Assembly (NCBI GenBank): GCA_019752975.1
Contig: JAIELM010000053.1
Coordinates: 1 to 15,430 of the forward strand
Origin: Undibacterium sp.
GTDB taxonomy: Bacteria; Pseudomonadota; Gammaproteobacteria; Burkholderiales; Burkholderiaceae_D
Reading direction: 5' to 3'
Length of the DNA: 15,430 bases
In this document: one piece after another, positions 1 to 5,500 of the stretch
How the letters are laid out: each line of letters begins with the position of its first letter
Numbering within the stretch: position 1 is the stretch's first letter
Made by a program: the position numbers and the translations under genes
The notes under the pieces: model-generated
What the model saw: the letters and a program-made list of their open reading frames with translations, nothing else
What the model was told of the DNA's origin: nothing
Databases searched by the model: none

Positions 1-26
1 CGACGTTGAGACGAACTTTTAATGGC

Positions 27-54
27 AAAAAAGGCAGCCACAGCTGCCTTTTTT
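27..54. terminator. Bidirectional intrinsic terminator
   Basis: A 6-bp GC-rich stem (GGCAGC at 33-38 with GCTGCC at 43-48, loop CACA) is extended by six A-T pairs. This gives an A tract on one side and a T tract on the other. It can stop transcription in both directions: rpmE2 arriving from the right on the minus strand, and whatever gene lies left of the window on the plus strand. Confidence 0.85.
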
Positions 55-79
55 TAATAAAACCTTGTCACCAACGCGA

Positions 80-352
80 TTACTCGCCTTGTGATACAGA
101 AGTTTTAGAGCCAACAGCGCCAAATTTCTTACGGAATTTGTCAACGCGACCAGCAGTATCCACAATTTTGTGTTTACCTGTGTAGAAAGGATGAGATTCA
201 GCAGAAACCTCGATCTTTACTAGTGGATATTCTTTGCCTTCAAATTCCATCTTGTCACGTGTGTTGATGGTAGAACGTGTGATGAATTTGAAATCGTTAG
301 ATACGTCGTGGAATAAAACTTCACGATAATTTGGGTGGATGCCGTCTTTCAT
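80..352 (-). CDS. rpmE2: 50S ribosomal protein L31 type B
   Basis: This 90-residue protein of the large ribosomal subunit matches the type B form of L31. It opens [16 protein letters not shown] and carries the family segments [15 protein letters not shown] (about 49-63) and [11 protein letters not shown] (about 68-78). It lacks the zinc-binding cysteines of the zinc-containing L31 form (there is no Cys at all), so it should not need zinc. The start is supported by GAGG at 358-361, 5 nt upstream of the ATG. It is transcribed alone, away from the patatin-like gene, and ends just before the terminator at 27-54. In many betaproteobacteria this is the only L31, so constitutive expression is likelier than zinc-starvation control, but the window cannot settle that. 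Confidence 0.95.
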   Translation of the reverse strand: MKDGIHPNYREVLFHDVSNDFKFITRSTINTRDKMEFEGKEYPLVKIEVSAESHPFYTGKHKIVDTAGRVDKFRKKFGAVGSKTSVSQGE

Positions 353-381
353 GCTTGCCTCGAAAATAGTTTAGGTAGCCA

Positions 382-426
382 ACACCCCACTTCGTCGGTC
401 GACTTGCCTCTTGACCCGATTGGTGT
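382..426 (-). promoter_or_regulatory. Foldable leader upstream of rpmE2
   Basis: In the predicted rpmE2 leader, ACACC (422-426) can pair with GGTGT (382-386). Inside it, TCGGGTC (413-419) can pair with GACCGA (395-400) with one bulged G. The nested stem sits between promoter and ribosome binding site, where ribosomal-protein autoregulatory leaders are found. No match to a named L31 leader is claimed; this is a fold made by eye. Confidence 0.3.
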
Positions 427-472
427 ACCACTTGCCTGATTAAAAAATATTTGGCATTACGCCAAGCCCGCG

Positions 473-501
473 ATTATACAACAAACTTAAACAACTGCCG
501 A
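473..501 (-). promoter_or_regulatory. Promoter of rpmE2
   Basis: Read on the minus strand, TCGGCA (496-501) lies 17 bp upstream of a perfect TATAAT (473-478). Four of six -35 bases match consensus. Transcription would start near 466 and give a leader of about 114 nt before the rpmE2 start codon. Confidence 0.6.
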
Positions 502-597
502 ATTTTATGTTTTTTGATGCGATGTGATTGTCGTATCAAATTCTGGCTATCCATTTGAATTCCGACGCCAAGGGATTTAAGCGCCATAAAGAAGGTG

Positions 598-628
598 TTG
601 GACTGAAATGTGAGTGCGCTTGTATAAT
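598..628 (+). promoter_or_regulatory. Sigma70-like promoter for the candidate small RNA
   Basis: TTGGAC (598-603) and a perfect TATAAT (623-628) are separated by 19 bp, longer than the ideal 17. The expected start is near 635. The nearest coding start downstream is 240 bp away and an intrinsic terminator lies in between, so the promoter seems to drive a short transcript or a long regulated leader. Confidence 0.5.
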
Positions 629-634
629 GCCGTT

Positions 635-801
635 GATTCACAGGGTAATGCGAATTCCAATGACATTGATTGCATGGCGGATTGTCAGTGCCGCTTCGGT
701 CAAGTGAGGGTTTCGTGCCTATCGATAGTTGGCATTACACGATTTGTGTGGAATTAAGAACCTACGTATCTCGTTTTGAGGACGTGGGTTTTTTCGTTTT
801 T
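635..801 (+). ncRNA. Candidate structured small RNA or leader RNA, about 160 nt
   Basis: The stretch from the expected transcription start to the terminator folds by eye into a multi-branched shape. A closing stem AATTCCA (653-659) with TGGAATT (749-755) encloses three hairpins: TGACA (661-665) with TGTCA (683-687), CCG with CGG around 691-698, and TCGTG (713-717) with CACGA (738-742), the last extended by GCC/GGC. It ends in a 13-bp terminator stem. I do not recognise it as 6S RNA, tmRNA, SRP RNA or a named riboswitch. It could be an independent small RNA, or a leader whose terminator controls the patatin-like gene beginning at 875. An open reading frame crossing this stretch (from 670) looks like a chance frame. 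Confidence 0.4.
758..801 (+). terminator. Strong intrinsic terminator before the patatin-like gene
   Basis: AACCTACGT (759-767) pairs with ACGTGGGTT (782-790) with one G-U pair. After one bulged A, TCTC (769-772) pairs with GAGG (778-781) around a GTTTT loop. A T run starts within the stem and continues to 794, with a second T run at 797-801. Confidence 0.75.
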
Positions 802-874
802 GAGTGTCTTAACTTAGTTTATGCCATATGTGAGGATAGATTTTTTGCTGTTTCATTTTTTTTAGCCTTCAATA

Positions 875-1840
875 ATGCACACACTACATACAATGAGATT
901 TCGTCTGGTTTTTTTAACTGTTATTTTCCTTGGCATGTTCACGGCATGTTCCAGTGTTCCAGTGAGTTCCAATGCGTCGTTGAAAAGCGCGATTAAGCCT
1001 GAGGCGACAGCAGTAGCGGTGCCTGTACCTGTTCCTAAAGCCTTACGACCTGTTCGTATTGGTTTGGCTTTAGGTGGCGGCGCGGCGCGGGGCTTTGCGC
1101 ATATTGGCGTGATTAAGGTGTTGGAGTCTCAAGGGATTATTCCAGATATTGTGGTGGGAACGAGTGCAGGTAGTGTCGTGGGTGCGATGTATGCTGCAGG
1201 GTATAATGGTTTTGCCTAGCAAAAAATTGCGCTGGAAATGGATGAAACCACGATCTCGGATTGGTCACTACCATTTTTTTCTAAAAGTAGTGGCGTTTTG
1301 AAGGGCGAAGCATTACAGAATTACGTCAATAAAGTGGTATTGCAAGTGCCGATAGAGAAATTAAAAAAACCGTTCGGCGCGGTGGCCACCGATTTGAATA
1401 CAGGCTTGCCTATGCTTTTTCAGCGCGGTAATACTGGTTTGGCGGTGCGTGCTTCGTCTTCTGTTCCTGGAATATTTCAAGCGGTGAGAATCAATGAGCG
1501 CCAATATGTCGATGGCGGTTTGGTGTCGCCTGTTCCTGTGCGATTTGCTAGGGAGATGGGGGCAGAGTTTGTAATCGCCGTGAATATTTCTTCCGCTCCT
1601 GAGGCGCAGGCGGCGTCAAGTTCTTTGGATGTGTTAATGCAGACTTTTACCATCATGGGGCAGAGCTTAAATCATTTTGAATTGCGTGGCGCTGACGTGG
1701 TGATTAAGCCAGATTTGCCGGGTATGAAGGGGAGTGATTTTAATGGTCGCAATTTAGCGATTTTGGCTGGTGAGCGCGCGGCTGTAGCGATGCTTCCTGA
1801 GCTTAAAGAAAAAATTCGAGCGCTTCAGGAAAAGCAGTAA
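875..1840 (+). pseudogene. Patatin-like phospholipase lipoprotein with in-frame amber stop
   Basis: The frame encodes a patatin-family serine hydrolase (RssA-like) of 321 codons, interrupted by TAG at 1217-1219 (codon 115). Before the stop there is a lipoprotein signal (hydrophobic run, then FTAC, Cys25), a Val/Pro linker (about 48-55), the oxyanion-hole motif GGGAARG (67-73) and the nucleophile motif GTSAG (Ser97). After the stop, in the same frame, come the rest of the fold and the catalytic Asp motif DGG (Asp213). Neither half can be active alone. No other damage is visible, so the change is recent, a sequencing error, or read through. TAG could derive from TTG (Leu) by one substitution. 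No clear Shine-Dalgarno precedes 875 or the alternative ATG at 893; the latter gives a more usual signal peptide (MRFRLVFL). The product, if made, would be a lipoprotein acting on lipids in the envelope. Confidence 0.85.
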
Positions 1841-1841
1841 G

Positions 1842-2384
1842 TTACTTGTCCGCGGGGTCTTCTGATATCCGTCGCGCACCGTTAAACCGCTTCTTCCAAT
1901 ATGCGATATTCATGCTCTCCACACGGACTTTTCCTCCTGCTGATGGAGAGTGGATGAACTTGTTATCGCCCAAGTAGATGCCGACATGGGAAAAACTTTT
2001 TTTCAGTGTGTTGTAGAAGACCAAGTCACCCGGCTGTAAGTCTTGTGCTTTGACTTTGTCACCTTCTTGGCTGATTTCTTTGGCGGTGCGGGGCAGTTCG
2101 GTTGCATTGGCGTTTTTAAATACCAGACGTACAAAGCCACTGCAATCGAGGCCGTTTTCTGGACTATTGCCACCACGCTTATACTTAATCCCGAGTAAAT
2201 TCATGGCATTGATCGTGAGATCGGAAGTGCGGTCGCGTAGGCCTTTGAGCGTGCTTAAAGTTTTGGATTGCTCGGCTGGCGTGTCATCACTGCTGGCCGC
2301 ATTGCTGGTACTGGCGAACGTCAAAACACATAAGCTTAAGATGAGTAAGCTTTTAAGTTTGTGTGATGTGCCTTTTATATGCAT
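1842..2384 (-). CDS. NlpC/P60 family peptidoglycan endopeptidase, secreted
   Basis: This 180-residue protein has a signal peptide (hydrophobic 11-24, likely cut after SNA near residue 29) and a C-terminal NlpC/P60 domain (about 55-175). The catalytic Cys81 is in GLDCSGFV, His133 in SHVGIYLGD and the third polar residue His145 in FIHSPSAGG, so the triad appears intact. Such enzymes cleave the peptide stems of peptidoglycan in the periplasm. A short linker (30-50) rich in Ser, Asp and Thr separates signal and catalytic domain; there is no LysM or SH3 domain. The gene converges with the patatin-like gene with only one base between the two stops. It has its own promoter at 2448-2476, so it is not transcribed with phaZ upstream unless phaZ reads through. 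Confidence 0.93.
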   Translation of the reverse strand: MHIKGTSHKLKSLLILSLCVLTFASTSNAASSDDTPAEQSKTLSTLKGLRDRTSDLTINAMNLLGIKYKRGGNSPENGLDCSGFVRLVFKNANATELPRTAKEISQEGDKVKAQDLQPGDLVFYNTLKKSFSHVGIYLGDNKFIHSPSAGGKVRVESMNIAYWKKRFNGARRISEDPADK

Positions 2385-2409
2385 GCGCTAAGTCGTATGT
2401 TTGAAAAAT

Positions 2410-2468
2410 CAAGGAAAAATTTTGCTTATACAGCAAGCTCTGTTTTTAGTATAACGTATTTTTCCTTG
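2410..2468. repeat. Perfect 11-bp inverted repeat around the NlpC/P60 promoter
   Basis: CAAGGAAAAAT (2410-2420) and its exact reverse complement ATTTTTCCTTG (2458-2468) are 37 bp apart. One arm lies inside the -35/-10 spacer and the other about 21-31 bp downstream of the predicted start. Only one arm would be transcribed, so this is not an RNA hairpin of that transcript; paired DNA sites for a regulator are possible. Confidence 0.45.
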
Positions 2469-2476
2469 ACTGCCAA
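2448..2476 (-). promoter_or_regulatory. Promoter of the NlpC/P60 gene
   Basis: On the minus strand, TTGGCA (2471-2476) and TATACT (2448-2453) are separated by exactly 17 bp. Each element has five of six consensus bases. Transcription would start near 2441, about 57 nt before the start codon. Confidence 0.7.
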
Positions 2477-2502
2477 AAATCGCACGCCAAACTTTTTAAG
2501 TG

Positions 2503-3744
2503 TTATGGGTGCGCCGCAATAAAGGCGATGACCTTGGGGCAAATCAACTCACGCCATTTACGCCCTGAGAAAATACCATAGTGTCCACAGCCAGGAGCGA
2601 CAAAATCTTGCTTCATATTGTCGGGAATTCCGCTACATAAATCGTGCGCAGCTTGAGTTTGTCCCGGTCCCGAAATGTCGTCTAACTCACCTTCAACAGT
2701 GAATAGCGCAACTGTTTTGATGTCCTGTGGACGTACTAATTTTCCTTCCACTTCCCAAGTGCCTTTGGGTAAGCGAAACTCTTGAAACACCGTCTGTATG
2801 GTCTCTAAATAGTATTCGGCGGGTAAATCGATGACCGCATTGTACTCATCGTAGAATCTTCTGTGTTGTTCTGCTGATTCATCGTCACCTATCAATAAAT
2901 GTTGATAAAAGTCGCGATGACTTTGCGCGTGGCGGTCAGGATTCATGGCGACAAATCCGGCGTGTTGTAAAAAGCCTGGATAAACTTTGCGCGCAAAGCC
3001 TGGGTAGTTATGGGGGACGCTATAGATCACGGTATTTTGGAACCATGAGAATTTTTTCTCAGTCGCTAAAGTGTTCACTTGAGTGGGCGACTTACGTGGA
3101 TCGATAGGACCGCCCATCATGGTCATGGTTTTCGGCAGATAAGGATCATTTTCTGTCGCCATTAAAGAAATCGCCGCCAGCACGGGAACAGTCGGTTGAC
3201 AGACTGAAATTACATGAAGATCAGTGCCAAGATGGCGGATAAATTCTTGGACATAGTAGATGTAATCATGTAGGTGAAATGGCCCTTTAGAAAGGGGAAC
3301 CATGCGAGCGTCTATCCAATCGGTGATGTACACCTCATGATCGGGAATTAAGCTACGCACCGTGTCGCGCAACAAGGTTGCGTGATGCCCGGAGAGAGGG
3401 GCGACAATAAGTATTTTGCTTTGAGCGACGGGTTTTTTTTGCTTTTTTGTGCTGGCTGTTTGCTTATTGAAGTGAATTAAGTTGCAAAATGATTTGGTTA
3501 GGACTATCTCTTGTTCGACCTCGACCACTTCATCGTTCATCACAACGGATGTGATATTGAATTCTGGTTTCTCATAATCTTTTCCCAGGCGAAAAGCTAG
3601 CTCATAGGCCGCGGCAATGCGTTGAGAATAGGGATTGTAAGCCCATGCAGAGTAGGGGTTGGCAAATAGTTGTGATGAAGTTTCCGCCCATTTTGATAGT
3701 GGCGTTAAAAAGGAACGGTTGAATTCGTGAAGTTGATACAGCAT
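2503..3744 (-). CDS. phaZ: Intracellular polyhydroxyalkanoate depolymerase
   Basis: This 413-residue cytoplasmic enzyme degrades native intracellular PHA granules, mobilising stored carbon. Sequence and length match the PhaZ family typified by Ralstonia eutropha PhaZ1. It opens with the family N terminus MLYQLHEF, then NPYSAWAYNP (29-38). The alpha/beta-hydrolase core carries SVCQPT with Cys182 in the nucleophile position, Asp355 in EGELDD and His388 in GCGHYG. This is the Cys-Asp-His triad of the family rather than Ser-Asp-His. There is no signal peptide. AAGGAA (3752-3757) lies 7 nt before the ATG. A good -10 (TATACT, 3823-3828) lies upstream with a weak -35, and two near-identical 12-mers sit in the leader. 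No PHA synthase or phasin gene is in view. Confidence 0.96.
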   Translation of the reverse strand: MLYQLHEFNRSFLTPLSKWAETSSQLFANPYSAWAYNPYSQRIAAAYELAFRLGKDYEKPEFNITSVVMNDEVVEVEQEIVLTKSFCNLIHFNKQTASTKKQKKPVAQSKILIVAPLSGHHATLLRDTVRSLIPDHEVYITDWIDARMVPLSKGPFHLHDYIYYVQEFIRHLGTDLHVISVCQPTVPVLAAISLMATENDPYLPKTMTMMGGPIDPRKSPTQVNTLATEKKFSWFQNTVIYSVPHNYPGFARKVYPGFLQHAGFVAMNPDRHAQSHRDFYQHLLIGDDESAEQHRRFYDEYNAVIDLPAEYYLETIQTVFQEFRLPKGTWEVEGKLVRPQDIKTVALFTVEGELDDISGPGQTQAAHDLCSGIPDNMKQDFVAPGCGHYGIFSGRKWRELICPKVIAFIAAHP

Positions 3745-3751
3745 GTGTTTG

Positions 3752-3757
3752 TTCCTT
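3752..3757 (-). promoter_or_regulatory. Ribosome binding site of phaZ
   Basis: AAGGAA on the minus strand lies 7 nt upstream of the ATG at 3744 and confirms this start, the one used throughout the family. Confidence 0.75.
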
Positions 3758-3770
3758 AAAATGCAGAAAA

Positions 3771-3806
3771 TAGCGATGTAATGGACGACGAAATTAGCGA
3801 TGCAAT
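3771..3806. repeat. Direct repeat TAGCGATGYAAT in the phaZ leader
   Basis: TAGCGATGTAAT (3771-3782) and TAGCGATGCAAT (3795-3806) differ at one base and start 24 bp apart. They lie between the predicted -10 (3823-3828) and the ribosome binding site, a position fit for a repressor. No named operator was recognised. Confidence 0.35.
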
Positions 3807-3822
3807 TGTACTTACTAGTATG

Positions 3823-3828
3823 AGTATA
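3823..3828 (-). promoter_or_regulatory. Possible -10 element for phaZ
   Basis: TATACT on the minus strand about 80 bp upstream of the phaZ start. The bases 17-18 bp further upstream (GGCGCA or TGGCGC) are a poor -35, so the promoter would be weak or need an activator. Confidence 0.35.
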
Positions 3829-3869
3829 GCGCGATTTTGCTGCGCTGCGCCATTTTTGATCATGTGGTA

Positions 3870-4886
3870 TTAACTCGTTCCGGTTTTTAGGATGATTTGT
3901 GCGGTCTCAAAATCGTAATTTTCTACGGCGACACAAAGTTTTTGGTAACTTATGTAGTCAAACGCATCTTGAAATAAGCTCGCATTTGCATTGAATAGGG
4001 CGCTTGCTTCCACATCGGCTGACCTTAAAAGGTTTTCTAATTGTCTGCCTATTTGCGCATATTCATTTACCGACGAATTTTGTTGGGATTTCTCTATTAT
4101 GTTGTTTTTGGAAAAATATTGATCAATGTCTTCGAAAACTTGTTTTGCTGCAATCGTGACTTTGGTGAGGTAAGTTCTGACGATAGGCAAGGTGCAAGTC
4201 TGGCTTTGGATAAGGGTTTCTAACTGTGTGCATATGCGTGTCAAGTCGGTCGCCCCTAGTGTCGCGCTGAGTCCCTTTAAGGTGTGCAAGTGACGTGCAA
4301 ACGTTTCATCACGATACTGATCGCTGAGTTGTGTAAGTTGATCCAGGGTTTCGTTTTGCACCTCGCGAAAACGCTGAAGTAGGTGCTGGTAAAGCGATAA
4401 CTTTCCCCCGACTGACTGCAATCCATACTTAGCATCGATGTAGGTAAAATGAAATTGCTGGGCGCATTGGATGTTTTGATTTTCGGAAGTCGCAAGCCGA
4501 TCTATCGGTTCTGTGGTGCTCAAGCAAGCATGTATTGCACGATAGAGTTCCGTGCGAACGATAGGCTTTGTTAAGTAGCCTTGCATTCCTAGGGTAAGAC
4601 ACTTTTCTTTATGTTGGCCTGAAGTATGGGACGTCAATGCAATGATGGGAATATGGTCGAACTTTGACATAGCTCGAATTTCCGTCGTTGCAGCATATCC
4701 ATTTTTTATGGGCATTTCCAGATCCATCAAAATGAGCTGAAAGAAGTCTGGCGCACAATTGGTGAGCTGCTCTACCGCATCCATCCCGTTGATCGCAATT
4801 TGTGCTTCGTAGCCAGCTTGAACGAGTAACTCGAGTGCGATCTCTTGATTAAACTCATCATCATCTACAAGCAGAATTCGTGGCAT
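3870..4886 (-). CDS. Response regulator with REC and HPt domains
   Basis: The protein begins with a receiver domain (about 1-120): acidic pocket VDDDE, phospho-acceptor in LMDLEMP and the Lys of LTKP, all present. An HPt domain follows (about 160-255) with the phosphorylatable His in HTLKG, then a helical C-terminal tail (about 275-335). With no output domain, it should pass phosphoryl groups between partners in the cytoplasm. A start 9 bases upstream at 4895 is open, but AAAGG (4896-4900) abuts that codon and is 9 nt from the ATG at 4886, which also yields the usual MPRILLVDDD; I therefore use 4886 (338 residues). It is divergent from the big hybrid kinase at 5501, whose REC-HPt-tail end has the same layout and a similar tail. 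A short mobile element begins 35 bp upstream of the start. Confidence 0.9.
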   Translation of the reverse strand: MPRILLVDDDEFNQEIALELLVQAGYEAQIAINGMDAVEQLTNCAPDFFQLILMDLEMPIKNGYAATTEIRAMSKFDHIPIIALTSHTSGQHKEKCLTLGMQGYLTKPIVRTELYRAIHACLSTTEPIDRLATSENQNIQCAQQFHFTYIDAKYGLQSVGGKLSLYQHLLQRFREVQNETLDQLTQLSDQYRDETFARHLHTLKGLSATLGATDLTRICTQLETLIQSQTCTLPIVRTYLTKVTIAAKQVFEDIDQYFSKNNIIEKSQQNSSVNEYAQIGRQLENLLRSADVEASALFNANASLFQDAFDYISYQKLCVAVENYDFETAQIILKTGTS

Positions 4887-4895
4887 GGTGTGCAT

Positions 4896-4900
4896 CCTTT
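4896..4900 (-). promoter_or_regulatory. Ribosome binding site deciding the REC-HPt start
   Basis: AAAGG on the minus strand directly abuts the first possible ATG (4893-4895) and is 9 nt from the second (4884-4886), so translation most likely begins at the second. Confidence 0.6.
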
Positions 4901-4921
4901 GAGCATTGTTGCCGAAATAGA

Positions 4922-5026
4922 TAGGACTTACGCAAAACAGACGCTGGCGTTGTTGCTATCGCCCTATCGTACTTAAGTACTGCCTTCGGCTCTGCGTCTA
5001 GCCAGCGCAATTTTGCGTAAGTCTTA
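4922..5026. mobile_element. MITE-like element, copy 1 (105 bp)
   Basis: The terminal inverted repeats are TAGGACTTACGCAAAA (4922-4937) and TTTTGCGTAAGTCTTA (5011-5026), with one mismatch. The flanks are an exact 5-bp direct repeat ATAGA (4917-4921 and 5027-5031), the expected target duplication. The interior has a second pair of arms (CGCTGGC on the left, GCCAGCG on the right) and a palindrome GTACTTAAGTAC. It has no coding capacity. It lies between the REC-HPt start and its likely upstream control region. Confidence 0.85.
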
Positions 5027-5031
5027 ATAGA

Positions 5032-5301
5032 GTGAGCTTAGGCAAAATAGTAGTTTATTTTTGGCATGATATGGTGATTGGAGCGTCATTTCACAAAATT
5101 TTTCCAAATGATTGAATTTAATTTATAAATAATTACCTTGTTATTTTCATTGGCTATTGTTTGAGGAGGCTTACAACACGCAAGACGAATAGCTTTAGCC
5201 ATATCACTTCATTCGCGTTAAAATTGGTACGCATATATAGCTTGAAATATTGCTTCAAATTATTGTTTTCAACTACTGTTTTACTTGTTGCTATGAACTG
5301 T
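5032..5301. other. AT-rich divergent intergenic region between two MITE copies
   Basis: About 270 bp with no convincing gene. It separates two divergently transcribed signalling genes and was presumably their shared control region before the insertions. A purine-rich GAGGAGG at 5163-5169 resembles a ribosome binding site, but no ATG follows at a usable distance and the frame there runs into copy 2. A small inverted repeat TTGAA/TTCAA lies near 5243-5259. I could not pick a convincing promoter on either strand. Confidence 0.5.
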
Positions 5302-5306
5302 TTTGA

Positions 5307-5435
5307 TAGAACTTACGCAAAACAGACGCTGGCGTTGTTGCTATCGCCTTGTCGTACTTAAGGACTTAAGGACTTAAGTACTAAAGTACTGTTTTCGGCT
5401 GTGCGTCTAGCCAGCGCAATTTTGCGTAAGTCCTA
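5307..5435. mobile_element. MITE-like element, copy 2 (129 bp)
   Basis: The terminal repeats are TAGAACTTACGCAAAA (5307-5322) and TTTTGCGTAAGTCCTA (5420-5435). They are flanked by an exact 5-bp duplication TTTGA (5302-5306 and 5436-5440). It has the same orientation as copy 1, and its first 38 bases or so are almost identical to it. It is 24 bp longer because the central ACTTAAGT segment is expanded into tandem 8-bp units near 5356-5390. It ends 65 bp before the hybrid kinase ATG. Confidence 0.87.
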
Positions 5436-5500
5436 TTTGAAATATCGCTTTATTTAGATAGATAGTTCGATTGCTTGCCTTGATTTTCGACGAATTTTGG

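Noticed and set aside
635..801. 6S RNA, SRP RNA or tmRNA identity for the candidate RNA.
   Set aside because: The 6S long-hairpin layout, the SRP RNA core loop and a tRNA-like tmRNA end are all absent.
670..996. A 108-codon plus-strand frame over the candidate small RNA and the start of the patatin-like gene.
   Set aside because: It crosses a strong terminator, overlaps a clear lipoprotein signal in another frame, and is rich in Phe and Cys without any family resemblance.
4922..5026. Reading the palindromic repeats as transcription terminators or REP elements.
   Set aside because: Exact 5-bp flanking duplications in two copies and defined 16-bp ends point to transposition. No T run follows the hairpin in the usual place.
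5161..5361. A 66-codon frame from a TTG next to GAGGAGG.
   Set aside because: The start codon overlaps the purine-rich motif and the last third is mobile-element sequence. Without the element the frame closes after a few codons.
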